Shown: positions 18,941 to 28,103, counted from the stretch's first letter. The stretch: 64,000 bases of DNA from JACKOB01 sp024234575 (GCA_051208035.1 JBPJFZ010000001.1:124001-188000), one strand, 5' to 3'. Notes: generated by a model from the sequence alone, not told the origin. Made by a program: numbers and translations.

Positions 18941-19470
18941 CCTTCACCCCCGTTGCTTAGCGGGGAAGTCTTTGCACCCAAACCGAGATCCGGTGCATCA
19001 CCAATTGAAATATCCGGAAACAACTCAGCATCTACTAAGCTGGCTGCAACAACCGCTTTATAAGAACGAACGGTATCCATCGTTGAAACTAGTGTCTGAT
19101 AGGAAACGTCTTTTTCAGCAAGGATGGTAATATCCCGCTTATCAGGCAAACGCGCCTTCAGTTGCTTTAATACTTCTTGCAGCCGGGTGAAGTCATAACC
19201 AGATTCAATGGCGGAAATGGTATCAATCAGCCCCGCATTTGAATCCGCCAAAACGATCTTATCGCCTCTGATGATGACCTGTAACTGTAACGGTTGCTCG
19301 GTATTATCTGTGTTTTCATCGCCACTTAACGGGAAATTCAAATCCAACACACTGGTGTGTGCGAAAACCATACTTAGTAGTAATACCGGCACCAAAACAA
19401 TCATTAAGTTCATGAAAGCGGTAATATCCAAATCCGCTTCCTGAGCAAAACGCCTGTGCTTTCTTCTCAT
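18937..19470 (-). CDS. ExbD/TolR family protein (first copy, Asn in place of the ion-binding Asp)
   Basis: 177 residues. The N-terminal segment LDITAFMNLMIVLVPVLLLSMVF (about 14-36) aligns with ExbD INVTPFIDVMLVLLIIF, but the residue at the proton-binding position is Asn (about 21) rather than Asp. The periplasmic part contains the ExbD-like ILAEKDVSYQTLVSTMDTVR segment. Two acidic residues precede the membrane segment and might partly compensate, but they lie outside the usual position. It probably forms a heterodimer with the following ExbD protein. It is downstream of the MotA/TolQ gene by 128 bp and overlaps the next gene by 4 nt. Confidence 0.8.
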   Translation of the reverse strand: MRRKHRRFAQEADLDITAFMNLMIVLVPVLLLSMVFAHTSVLDLNFPLSGDENTDNTEQPLQLQVIIRGDKIVLADSNAGLIDTISAIESGYDFTRLQEVLKQLKARLPDKRDITILAEKDVSYQTLVSTMDTVRSYKAVVAASLVDAELFPDISIGDAPDLGLGAKTSPLSNGGEG

Positions 19471-19598
19471 AGCCTATACCCTGAAATCCATTTTCTGCTT
19501 CGAGAACGCGAGCATTCTCTTAGCACCTGATTTTCTGTTCTTGCGATTTTCGGTGTTTTCCTACCGTTATTGACAAGAACTTTTCGCAAAAACATTTG

Positions 19599-20237
19599 CT
19601 ACTTGTCAGGCGTTTGGTCAGAGATAATATTAAGAAACTTAACACCAGCCATTTCGAAGCTGTCGACGATTTCATTGGTCTTTGTCTGCAATACCGCGTG
19701 CATTAGCAATAATGGAATAGCCGCCATCAAGCCGAACGCTGTGGTGTTCATCGCCACCGAGATACTTTGCGACAATAAGCTGGCTTTTTCCGCCGGGTCT
19801 GCATTGGCTACAGCAGTAAAGGCCGCAATTAGACCAATAATGGTGCCCAAGAGCCCCAAAAGGGTAGATACGTTAGCCAGCGTTGCCAGGTATTGGGTAC
19901 GTTTTTCAAGTCTTGGCAGCGTTTCCATTAAACCTTCTTCTAAGGCGTATTCAATATCTTCGCGCGTTTGCTGGTTTACCAGTCGCGCTAAACCGGCACT
20001 CATTATTGCGCCAATAGCGGTAGTGGACTGGGTGGCGTATTTTAGGGCGGTTTTATAGTCACGCTTGCGCAGAAGTGGCAGTACCCCCACATCAAATGCC
20101 TGACGGTTCGCACCTTTGGTTACGGTTAAATAAATGTATCGTTCAATTGCGATAGCCAGACCCAGCGCCAAAACGACAGCGATTGGGTACATAAATATGC
20201 CACCTTCCTGAAAAAATCGTACAACTGTTTCGATCAT
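19599..20237 (-). CDS. MotA/TolQ/ExbB family proton-channel protein
   Basis: 212 residues with three predicted transmembrane segments (about 14-34, 117-139 and 160-181) and a cytoplasmic loop between the first and second, the TolQ/ExbB topology. The signature ANVSTLLGLLGTIIGLIAAF and the third-helix TAFGLMAAIPLLL are typical of the family, including the conserved Thr residues that line the ion path. It would form the pentameric stator around the ExbD pair and convert proton-motive force into movement of the TonB-like protein. The operon context is not tol-pal (no pal, tolB, ybgC) and not exbBD-tonB with a receptor; the TPR neighbours point to an Agl/Glt-like system. GGAG lies 9 nt before the ATG. 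Confidence 0.85.
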   Translation of the reverse strand: MIETVVRFFQEGGIFMYPIAVVLALGLAIAIERYIYLTVTKGANRQAFDVGVLPLLRKRDYKTALKYATQSTTAIGAIMSAGLARLVNQQTREDIEYALEEGLMETLPRLEKRTQYLATLANVSTLLGLLGTIIGLIAAFTAVANADPAEKASLLSQSISVAMNTTAFGLMAAIPLLLMHAVLQTKTNEIVDSFEMAGVKFLNIISDQTPDK

Positions 20238-20284
20238 GAATACAAACTCCGTATTGTCTGGAAAAACTTCCTTAGTGGATGATA

Positions 20285-20578
20285 TTAATTCTTCGGCATC
20301 GGTTCGACGTCAACCTTAAGATTCCGTCTAAAGTATAGTTGCTTTTGAAATGTTTCTGGCTCTAAAAACGTGACTGCCCCATCAATCTTATCAACTGGGG
20401 GGTGCTCTATGTCCTGGGGATTAGAAGTGGCCTGCCAAGGAACAAGATAAAGCACTTTCGGCTGCTCTGCGTTTCCTTTTACTGACATTCCCTGAATTTC
20501 AAGGACATCCCGTGCCAGCGCACTCGTGCTTGCAGTGAGGAGCGTCAGTAATAGAACATTCTTTAGCTGTTGCTTCAT
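20285..20578 (-). CDS. Small exported protein of the envelope-machine operon, unknown function
   Basis: 97 residues with a clear signal peptide (KNVLLLTLLTASTSALA, cleavage after about residue 22), leaving a mature periplasmic protein of about 75 residues with predicted beta strands (DVLEIQGMSVKG; KVLYLVPW). I do not recognise a family. It lies 1 nt after the stop of the TPR lipoprotein and 47 bp before the MotA/TolQ gene, all co-directional, so it is very likely a component or assembly factor of the same complex. Confidence 0.7.
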   Translation of the reverse strand: MKQQLKNVLLLTLLTASTSALARDVLEIQGMSVKGNAEQPKVLYLVPWQATSNPQDIEHPPVDKIDGAVTFLEPETFQKQLYFRRNLKVDVEPMPKN

Positions 20579-20579
20579 A

Positions 20580-21182
20580 TTAATCCGCCCTTCTCCCTAA
20601 GTCGCTGATTCTGGCTGCGATTATTTCATCAGGAGTAGCCAGCCTGGCCTGGTAAAGCTCATAGTATTTAACGGCCGAGTTTAAATCATGCAGATATAAT
20701 TCATTAAGCACTGCCAGATTAAGCAAAACGCTGATATTGTCAGGCTTGTTTTTAAAGGCAGTGATATACAGTTGATTGGCTTCTTTAAAATGACCTAAGC
20801 GGGTATGTATTGCACCAAGATTATTAAGCGCTACAACATTACTCGGGTTTAAAGATAGGCTCTTATTGTAATACTCAATTGCGCCGGGCTCGTCATTCTT
20901 AGCTTCGGCTATAATGCCCAGGTTTGCAAAAACACCGGAGGCATCCGGTAACAGCAAACCTAGTTCTTTAAATGACAGTTCGGCCCCATTCAAATCACCA
21001 CTTTTCAACAAGGTTAAAGCATCGCTGTATTTGGCCTGTTGTTCTGCGGTTAAGGATTTTACCGGTGCATGCGTCTTGGCGACGGGTTCTGCAACCCCAC
21101 CTTGATTTGGCTTGTTTGTGGCGCACCCGGCAATTAAGGTAATTGCCAGCAGCGCGCTAAATTTAGTAAGCATTTTCGGCAT
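20580..21182 (-). CDS. TPR-repeat outer-membrane lipoprotein of the envelope machine
   Basis: 200 residues. A lipoprotein signal peptide ends in LIAGC (Cys about 20, or 17 from an alternative ATG three codons in). The mature part consists of consecutive tetratricopeptide repeats (about 45-190: SGDLNGAELSFKELGLLLPD, EPGAIEYYNKSLSLNP, GHFKEANQLYITAFKNKP). The residues after Cys are Ala-Thr, not Asp, so Lol sorting to the outer membrane is expected. Comparable small TPR lipoproteins occur in the Myxococcus Glt complex (GltE/AglT type); this is a resemblance of architecture, not a proven orthology. The first 20 nt overlap the upstream 972-residue gene. Confidence 0.75.
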   Translation of the reverse strand: MPKMLTKFSALLAITLIAGCATNKPNQGGVAEPVAKTHAPVKSLTAEQQAKYSDALTLLKSGDLNGAELSFKELGLLLPDASGVFANLGIIAEAKNDEPGAIEYYNKSLSLNPSNVVALNNLGAIHTRLGHFKEANQLYITAFKNKPDNISVLLNLAVLNELYLHDLNSAVKYYELYQARLATPDEIIAARISDLGRRAD

Positions 21183-24081
21183 AATCTATAACACTGACTT
21201 TTCTTGAATATCTGGCAGGAAATATTCTAGCCAACTCTGCATAACTTTTCTGAACCCACTTATCATATATGCCATCGCGTGTATTCTTGATGTTAATTTC
21301 GTGAAGTTCTATCGACTTTTCTTCAAAAGGATACGCCTGCTCTTCTAATAGAATGGTGTATTGCTCTTGTTGCAGCTCATCCAAGCCTGCAGGCACCGCA
21401 GAGCCAAGCAAATCTTTACTGAGCTGGCCGTATATTTCAGCCAGTCTATAGGCCGCCTGTGTGCGGAACTCAGCCACCCCATAGGCTGCCGTACGCTGAT
21501 AAGCGTCAACCGTGGTAGTTAATGCTTGACGTTTCTTCGCCATCGATGCTTTTAAAGGCTGCGTCAGCTTAATACGATCAAACTGCTGCTTATCGTCTTC
21601 GGCAAACCAGAGGCTTGCCTCAGCAGCCAGGAACAGGGTTCTGTCCGATCTTTCATCTTTAGCGGTACGATCTATCTCAATTATTTTCTGTAGCCACTCT
21701 TGCTGCCCTTTAACATTAGCGTTTTGCGCATAGTAGTCAGACAACTTTTTCGCCGCTTCAATCGCGTAACCTACCGGCTTTGGATATTCGTTCTGGTATC
21801 TTTTAAACAGCATCGCCGCCTGATCTTGCCGTCCCGACTCCTGGAAGAGTTCCGCAGACTGGTAAAGTGCTTTTCTGGCTTTTTCGGTGCCCTGTTGCTC
21901 GTTGGCAAGTGTTAACAACGCATCCGCAGCGAATAAACCATTGCCGGATTCAAGGTAAGCGATAACAAGCTTGTCGGAAATCTCGTTCGTTAGGCGATGG
22001 TTGGGAAACTCTTGCTTAAACTCCACCATTAAAGGGATTGCACGCTGCCATTGCTGGTGCTTCAGTAACTCGGCGGATGCATCATACAGAGCATTTACTT
22101 TATATTCACTGTTAGGAGTTTCGTGCGTTAGACGGATATAGGTATCTACGGCCTGCTCCCAATTGCCGGCTGCCGCGGCGGCCTCTGCTTGCTTATAAAT
22201 CGAGGCAGACAATTTAGCTAACACATTACCGCGAAGCTCCGCATCATTTGCCACCAACAATGGCATTAATAACTTAAAGTTTTCTTCTGCCAGCACAAAC
22301 TTCTGCTGTTCGTAATAGGCGTTGGCCAGTAAAAGATAGGCTGTTTTCTTAAGGGACGGCTGAGATCGCTTATTTGCAACAATTCTACCTGCTGACTCAG
22401 TGGCCGCCAGATAAGCACCAGACTGATACTGAAGGTTAGCCGAATTCGCCAGTAATGCGGGCGTCTGACTGTCCTCGGGGAACGTTTCTGCAAACTTGAG
22501 GGACAGCTTAAGTTCCTGTTGCAGTCCACGATTGGTTGCGTCAACCTTTCCACTATCCGAACCGCCAGTTGTGTTTTCTTTTAACAACTGCGCTAACGCT
22601 AAACCTTCGCTGGTGTTGCGAAAAGACAGGATCGCACCATAAGCGGCATCACGACTCTTGTTATGAGCAGGATGCTGATAGGCTGACTTCAAGTACACCG
22701 GCACGGCTGCCGCGTAATTATTGGCATTATAGTAAGACTCCCCTGCCAGGAAGAGCTTTACACCAGACTCCTTATCGCCCGGGATGAGCTCGGCATAGGT
22801 CTCATAGTATTCTGCCGCGTTTTGATAGAGTGCAATTTGCTTCTCACGGTTTTTCTCAGACTGCGCACTGAGGTAATCGAGGTGCGAAAGGTCATCAAGA
22901 TACTCCCGTAAATACGGTATCAGCTTCTCTTTCGCTTCCGCTGAAAAGCCCGATACTTTTGAATCTTTTCCTGCATAGCGACTAACAAATGCTCGCTTTT
23001 CTGCGATTAACTTAGATGAAAACTGAGCCTGTTTATAGGTTTCAATATTACGGGCAGCGAAAACTGGCGCCCACTCACTATTTGGAAACAGATCAATAAA
23101 TGACCGATTGACCGATGCACTGTCTTCGTATCGCTCCTGCTCAAGATAGAACCCCGACAAATGCCCATAAAGATGGTGAATGTACGGCTTCTTTTCGTAA
23201 CGGTGTAACATGCGCGAGGTTTGCAACGGATCGTCAGCATAAGAAAAAATCATGCTCATCGCCCGCATACTGTCATCAACCGTCTCCTGTTCAAGCCGCG
23301 AAAGCTTCTCAAGGCTCTTGTCTTGTTCGTAAGCAACATCCAATACCTGGCTAAAACTTTCTAAAGCCTGATCTTTATCATCAGCCTTGAAGCGCGCCCA
23401 ACCGGACATAAAAAGTGCTTTATCGTAAAAGCGTGTGCTGTTCCCCCTCTTTGCCGTTTGCTGGTATGACTGATCTGCCAGTGCATATTGCGCATTAGAG
23501 AACTGAAACTCACCAATTCTGAACCAGGCTTCCGCAGCTAAATCCGACTTGGGAAAGCGTTTAACCAGGCGCTCCAGACTTTGAATTGACTTCTCTTGCG
23601 CCCCTGTTAGATCGTAGGCTTTGGCGGCTTGGTAAAGCAACTGCTCCAAAGGATACGGGGGGCTGGGCATCGCTATCAGTGCCTCGTAACTCTCTACCGC
23701 TCTTTTGTAGAGCAACTGCTCGTCTTTAGCTGATATCTCTTTTTCGCTTCCGAATTTTTGTTCAAGTGCATTTAGGCGCCACAAAGCGTCAATTCTGATA
23801 ACCGGATCGTCTGTCGAATCAAAAAGCTGTTTATACCGACGAATGATTTCTTTGATAGGTATAGTCGGTACAGGGTCAGATCCAAAATCAATAAAGGCCG
23901 GCTTTATGTCACCAATTGTTGACTCATTACCACTGATATCAAAAAGAAACTTGGGTTTTGGCGCAGCTTCCAAGGCGGCGGAAAAGACGACAGCAGACGC
24001 GATGCAGACAAAGGCCGTTGCACGTATCGGGGCCAGTAATTTATATTTTCGAGAGGCAATTAATTTGTTTGCAAAGAGCAT
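21163..24081 (-). CDS. Large periplasmic TPR-repeat protein of the envelope machine
   Basis: 972 residues. A signal peptide or anchor at about 18-40 (ATAFVCIASAVVFSAALEA) is followed by TPR-like helical repeats over nearly the whole length (for example KSIQSLERLVKRFPKSDLAAEAWFR-type units and EDSASVNRSFIDLFPNSEWAP). Such a solenoid is suited to a periplasmic scaffold or peptidoglycan-proximal adaptor. I do not recognise a named family beyond TPR. The start overlaps the stop of the upstream gene as TAATG and its 3' end overlaps the lipoprotein gene by 20 nt, so it is firmly embedded in the operon. Architecture recalls GltD/AgmU-like TPR proteins of gliding machines; similarity searching is needed to test that. 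Confidence 0.72.
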   Translation of the reverse strand: MLFANKLIASRKYKLLAPIRATAFVCIASAVVFSAALEAAPKPKFLFDISGNESTIGDIKPAFIDFGSDPVPTIPIKEIIRRYKQLFDSTDDPVIRIDALWRLNALEQKFGSEKEISAKDEQLLYKRAVESYEALIAMPSPPYPLEQLLYQAAKAYDLTGAQEKSIQSLERLVKRFPKSDLAAEAWFRIGEFQFSNAQYALADQSYQQTAKRGNSTRFYDKALFMSGWARFKADDKDQALESFSQVLDVAYEQDKSLEKLSRLEQETVDDSMRAMSMIFSYADDPLQTSRMLHRYEKKPYIHHLYGHLSGFYLEQERYEDSASVNRSFIDLFPNSEWAPVFAARNIETYKQAQFSSKLIAEKRAFVSRYAGKDSKVSGFSAEAKEKLIPYLREYLDDLSHLDYLSAQSEKNREKQIALYQNAAEYYETYAELIPGDKESGVKLFLAGESYYNANNYAAAVPVYLKSAYQHPAHNKSRDAAYGAILSFRNTSEGLALAQLLKENTTGGSDSGKVDATNRGLQQELKLSLKFAETFPEDSQTPALLANSANLQYQSGAYLAATESAGRIVANKRSQPSLKKTAYLLLANAYYEQQKFVLAEENFKLLMPLLVANDAELRGNVLAKLSASIYKQAEAAAAAGNWEQAVDTYIRLTHETPNSEYKVNALYDASAELLKHQQWQRAIPLMVEFKQEFPNHRLTNEISDKLVIAYLESGNGLFAADALLTLANEQQGTEKARKALYQSAELFQESGRQDQAAMLFKRYQNEYPKPVGYAIEAAKKLSDYYAQNANVKGQQEWLQKIIEIDRTAKDERSDRTLFLAAEASLWFAEDDKQQFDRIKLTQPLKASMAKKRQALTTTVDAYQRTAAYGVAEFRTQAAYRLAEIYGQLSKDLLGSAVPAGLDELQQEQYTILLEEQAYPFEEKSIELHEINIKNTRDGIYDKWVQKSYAELARIFPARYSRKVSVIDYAENAY

Positions 24082-26081
24082 TACAACGCACCCTTAGCAG
24101 GCTGTGCTGCTTTTTTACCCTGTAACTTTAATCTTGCCTGCTCTTCAGCCAACCTCTTTTCTTCCTCAATCTTTCTTTGTCGTTCGGCCAGCTCGTATTG
24201 CTGCATTGCTAACCTTTCGTACAAATGCGCAAGGGCCTGTTGAGCGGTTTCATTGCGGTTATTTAACTGATTTCGTTTTGCCGTAAGCATGGTAAGTGAT
24301 GCGGCGGTAAATTCTTTATCCGCATCGGCAAGAAGCTGTTTCGCTTTGGTTAATACCGCTGCATTTTGCTTTTTCTTATCTTCCGTAGAACCCAGTAATG
24401 ACTCGAACCTGTCGGGACCTCCAGAGACAACGGTGGCAAAACTATTGAGGTTAGCCTCATAGCGTTCAATTTCTTTGTCGACCTCAAAAAATTCTCGGCG
24501 AAGAGACTGCAAATTCTGCTCGTACTGCTCTTTCGCATCCCACACTAAAATACCGTTTAGAATGCGTATTTTCTCTGTTAGGTTGTCACGATCCTGAGCC
24601 GAAACAGCCTTGGCGTTTTTTATCACATCAACCCTGCTGGCCAACGTGTTGGCTCGGTCAAACTGTGATTGTAATTCCCCCGAGGCCACTGAAATAAAGT
24701 TGTTTTCGGCTTCCGCCTGCGTTAGTTCGGCTAGAAGGTTATCACGGCGCTGCTTGAGCCGAACCACTTGCGCCGCCCCAATTTTAGACTGGGCAGATTT
24801 TGCCCCACGCTTGAATCCGGTAACCCGGCTCGCCAACATACTCTCGAAAACTGACAAGTCGTGCTGCCAGATCGACAGGTTATCAATCATCACATCAATT
24901 TCGGCGATACGCTCAACTTGCTGCAGAAGATCAGGGTCTGAAATTAGATAAATAAGATAAGAAACTTTGGGCGTATTCGTAGCAATACTATCCGCTAAAA
25001 ACCATTCAAGCCTGTCTAAAGAGCTTTCACGCAAGAGCGCGGATACTGCACCAATTTCGTTGACTGTACTGATAACGGTATCTAACGTTCGTACTTCTTT
25101 GTCTAGTACAGAAATTGCCTCAAGATAGCTGCGGATACTCTTGCTGGTATAGCCCTCTTTGTCAAATGCAAAGGCGAGCCCCATAAAAGCATCAGATACA
25201 CCATCCTCGATTAATGGGTATTTCTTCACCCGATACCATGACTGTATGGCTTGCCGAAAACGACCTGCTTTGGCATGTGCTAAACCGTGTAAATACAGTG
25301 CCTGGGCCGCGGAGGCGCCATCGACGCTGACTTTATTCAAAAAAGTAATCGCTTTTTCATAATCGAGAGAATCAAGTGACATTTGACCTGCAGCCAAATG
25401 AATCCTGCTATTAAGCTCTCTGACCTCTGCTTCGGAAGAATCTTTAGATGTAACTCCACTTAAGGCTTCGGCAACTCTCATTGATATTAAGGCACGCGAA
25501 GGGTCGGTGTCCTTTTTATAATACTCGTAAGCCAGGTTTTGGTAGGCATAGCCGGCCCAAACACTATCTTCTATCTTGCTTAAAACTTTCGCAGCTTCCG
25601 TCAGGTCACCCTGCGCCAACATTGCAGCAGCATTATAACGGCGATATATCGGCAATAGGCGCTTGTCTAGACCGTTAATACGTTTAAATGCATCAATGGC
25701 ATCGCCATACCTACCCATTCGATAATCAATACGACCAAGCTCGAATGCAGCTTCTGCTCTTAGTTTGCCACCATTATCTCGGACAAGAGTCTCGAGAATC
25801 TTTTTAGCAGAGTCGAGCAAGCCAAACTGTGCCAGCGTCTGGGCACGCAACAACTGAGCCTCCGGACTAGCGTCACTTTCTGGATAAGTGATTAGCGCAC
25901 TGAGATAATTTCCCTGATGAAAGTCGTACAGGGCGGCGCGAATCGCTAAATCATCAGGAACTGAGCTAACGGCAGCGCGAGCGGCCGGAGTTAATGCAAA
26001 CGCCAGCGTAAAGTAGAGTATCACTTGTAAATGACGGCTGATTCTCACAATATTTAATGCCTTACTGCACTTTAATAGCAA
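24081..26081 (-). CDS. Periplasmic TPR plus coiled-coil protein of the envelope machine
   Basis: 666 residues. Signal peptide (VILYFTLAFALTPAARA, ending near residue 36), N-terminal TPR-like repeats (about 45-330: ISPESD-type and ALFELGRIDYRMGRYGDAIDAF-like units), then a long predicted coiled coil (about 400-650) rich in Glu, Lys and Gln, ending in a basic tail (GKKAAQPAKGAL). It could reach through the peptidoglycan or organise the large TPR partner encoded immediately downstream, with which it overlaps by one base (TAATG). Family not recognised beyond the domains. Confidence 0.7.
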   Translation of the reverse strand: MLLKCSKALNIVRISRHLQVILYFTLAFALTPAARAAVSSVPDDLAIRAALYDFHQGNYLSALITYPESDASPEAQLLRAQTLAQFGLLDSAKKILETLVRDNGGKLRAEAAFELGRIDYRMGRYGDAIDAFKRINGLDKRLLPIYRRYNAAAMLAQGDLTEAAKVLSKIEDSVWAGYAYQNLAYEYYKKDTDPSRALISMRVAEALSGVTSKDSSEAEVRELNSRIHLAAGQMSLDSLDYEKAITFLNKVSVDGASAAQALYLHGLAHAKAGRFRQAIQSWYRVKKYPLIEDGVSDAFMGLAFAFDKEGYTSKSIRSYLEAISVLDKEVRTLDTVISTVNEIGAVSALLRESSLDRLEWFLADSIATNTPKVSYLIYLISDPDLLQQVERIAEIDVMIDNLSIWQHDLSVFESMLASRVTGFKRGAKSAQSKIGAAQVVRLKQRRDNLLAELTQAEAENNFISVASGELQSQFDRANTLASRVDVIKNAKAVSAQDRDNLTEKIRILNGILVWDAKEQYEQNLQSLRREFFEVDKEIERYEANLNSFATVVSGGPDRFESLLGSTEDKKKQNAAVLTKAKQLLADADKEFTAASLTMLTAKRNQLNNRNETAQQALAHLYERLAMQQYELAERQRKIEEEKRLAEEQARLKLQGKKAAQPAKGAL

Positions 26082-26085
26082 TTGC

Positions 26086-26610
26086 TTACTGCCACTCTTT
26101 CAGAGAAAACTCGGGTTCATTCAATTTGCGCGAATCACCAATCGTTAACTCAATAAACTTTGATTTGTCTGTTTTTTCAAAAGAAAAAGTTTTATCACGC
26201 CTGAAATATCGATCATTACTGCCCTGCCCGTTAAACACGGCACTGATTTTATGTGGCCCCGTTGAGATATTACCAATATACAGACGCTGAACACCGCCTT
26301 TCCCCAGTGCCTTGAGCTCGCTCTCACGGTAGAGGTACGTTGTAGCGATTCGCCCGTCAATTTTTATTTCTACAGAGTCGAGAATAAAGGGCTCTTTAGT
26401 GTTTACAGATAAAAACACAGCAACCTGTGTATTAGCCGGGTGAAGAATAGACTCTTCCAGCTCAAACAGGTCACGATTAAGCTGAATGACTTCTTCTTTT
26501 AACTGCGTCGTTCTTGACTGTATCGAACTTTTTTCTGCTGCTACGGACACTGTTGTAAAAAAATTAGCCGCGATAAACGCTAGGAAAACTGACCTGAACA
26601 AATTCGTCAT
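26086..26610 (-). CDS. Exported protein, first gene of the envelope-machine operon
   Basis: 174 residues. Signal peptide about 1-24 (FLAFIAANFFTTVSVAA), a short predicted coiled coil (about 26-55), then a beta-rich domain (VAVFLSVNTKEPFILDSVEIKIDGR; STGPHKISAVFNGQGS) resembling an Ig-like or PEGA-like fold. No family recognised. The stop is 4 nt before the next ATG. A perfect TATAAT hexamer lies on the minus strand 21 bp upstream of the start, but no good -35 accompanies it. Likely a periplasmic component. Confidence 0.68.
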   Translation of the reverse strand: MTNLFRSVFLAFIAANFFTTVSVAAEKSSIQSRTTQLKEEVIQLNRDLFELEESILHPANTQVAVFLSVNTKEPFILDSVEIKIDGRIATTYLYRESELKALGKGGVQRLYIGNISTGPHKISAVFNGQGSNDRYFRRDKTFSFEKTDKSKFIELTIGDSRKLNEPEFSLKEWQ

Positions 26611-26831
26611 ACTCTATTCCAGACATCCTGATTATATTGGTGCAGACATTAACAACCTGGGCAGCGATACTAGCATTCTTGTGCCACAGCAAACGCGGCA
26701 CATTTCACCAAAATTGCAATAGATAGTAAATTTTATGAGGTATTAGAGGAAACCATAGCTCAATATGGCTATAAACCAAACAAATCTGCAGATTCATTAA
26801 TGATAATGCGGCACACAACTCAGGACACAGT

Positions 26832-28007
26832 CTAGGTGAGATACTTCATTCCCGCTTCTAATCCTTCGAGCGTAAGTGGATACATTTTATCTTCTACTAA
26901 TTGTTTGGTAATGCCTAACGAACCTCCTGCCCCCCAGTAATCTTCGGGCATAGGATTTAACCATATTACCTTACGAAAATGCTCTTTTAGACGTTGCATC
27001 CAGACTGCACCAGCTTCTTCGTTCCAGTGTTCGATGCTGCCGCCTGGCTGGGTAATTTCATAGGGCGCCATCGATGCATCACCCACAAATATCACTTTAT
27101 AGTCGGGGGAATACTTGTGCATCAAATCCCATACAGAGGTTGATTCATTCGTACGGCGAATATTATTCCTCCACACACATTCATAAATGAAATTGTGGAA
27201 ATAAAAATATTCCATGTGTTTGAATTCAGTTTTGCATGCAGAGAAAAGTTCTTCACAAACACGTACGTGGGGGTCCATCGAACCTCCCACATCAAAAAAG
27301 ATAAGCACCTTAACGGTGTTGTGACGCTCGGGAATCATCTTTAGGTCAAGATAGCCACCATTTTTTGCGGTGGCACCAATGGTGTCGTCAATATCCAATA
27401 TATCGGCGGCACCCTGACGAGCAAATTTTCGTAACCTTCTTAGAGCAACTTTGATATTGCGGATGCCGATGGTAATGCTGTCATCCAGATCTTTATAACC
27501 GCGTTGATCCCATACTTTTACTGCACTTTTATGACGGGACTTATCCTGACCGATACGAAAGCCTTCGGGGTTATATCCATTGGCACCAAATGGCGAGGTA
27601 CCACCGGTACCAATCATTTTATTGCCGCCCTGGTGTTTCTTCTTTTGTTCTTCAAGCCGTTTTTTAAAAGTATCGATCAGTTCCTGCAGCCCACCCAATG
27701 ATTCAATTTTGGCTTTTTCTTCGTCGGTAAGCTGCCTTTCAAATTCAGCTCTCAGCCATTCATCCGGTATGGCCTGCTCTAACAGAAAGTCCAGAGATTC
27801 AATGCCTTTAAAATACTTACCAAACGCTCTATCAAACTTATCGAAGTGCCGCTCGTCTTTCACCATGCAAATTCGGCAAAGGTAGTAAAATTCGTCAAGA
27901 TCGGCGAAGGCAAGTCGATGCTGCAGAGCCTCAATGAGGTCCAGGTACTCCCTTAGACTAACGGGGACCTTGGCATTTTTTACCTCCATAAAAAAATCAA
28001 TCAACAT
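26832..28007 (-). CDS. CoxE-like von Willebrand factor A domain protein paired with a MoxR ATPase
   Basis: 391 residues from the ATG with GAGGTG 6 nt upstream (a GTG three codons earlier is in frame but lacks support). The N-terminal helical region is followed by a VWA domain whose metal-site motif reads DVGGS, with Gly replacing the first Ser of DxSxS, a substitution I recall as common in this family. The GTGGTSPFGANGYNPEG segment near residue 130 is also family-typical. It is 97 bp downstream of a MoxR AAA gene on the same strand; MoxR-VWA pairs act as chaperones that insert metals or assemble complexes. It lies immediately upstream of the nine-gene envelope-machine operon on the same strand, separated by about 220 bp. 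Confidence 0.8.
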   Translation of the reverse strand: MLIDFFMEVKNAKVPVSLREYLDLIEALQHRLAFADLDEFYYLCRICMVKDERHFDKFDRAFGKYFKGIESLDFLLEQAIPDEWLRAEFERQLTDEEKAKIESLGGLQELIDTFKKRLEEQKKKHQGGNKMIGTGGTSPFGANGYNPEGFRIGQDKSRHKSAVKVWDQRGYKDLDDSITIGIRNIKVALRRLRKFARQGAADILDIDDTIGATAKNGGYLDLKMIPERHNTVKVLIFFDVGGSMDPHVRVCEELFSACKTEFKHMEYFYFHNFIYECVWRNNIRRTNESTSVWDLMHKYSPDYKVIFVGDASMAPYEITQPGGSIEHWNEEAGAVWMQRLKEHFRKVIWLNPMPEDYWGAGGSLGITKQLVEDKMYPLTLEGLEAGMKYLT

Positions 28008-28103
28008 GACAAACACCTCACCTTGTAAAATTTATTGCAGATAGCAGAAGCAGCGACTGAAAGCCCACAACAGATCAAAGTCTGTGAGCAGCGAACATGA
28101 CGC

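Noticed and set aside
17443..20237. Classical tol-pal or exbB-exbD-tonB locus
   Set aside because: There is no pal, tolB, ybgC or receptor gene, there are two ExbD copies with different key residues, and the TonB-like C-terminus and TPR neighbours do not fit.
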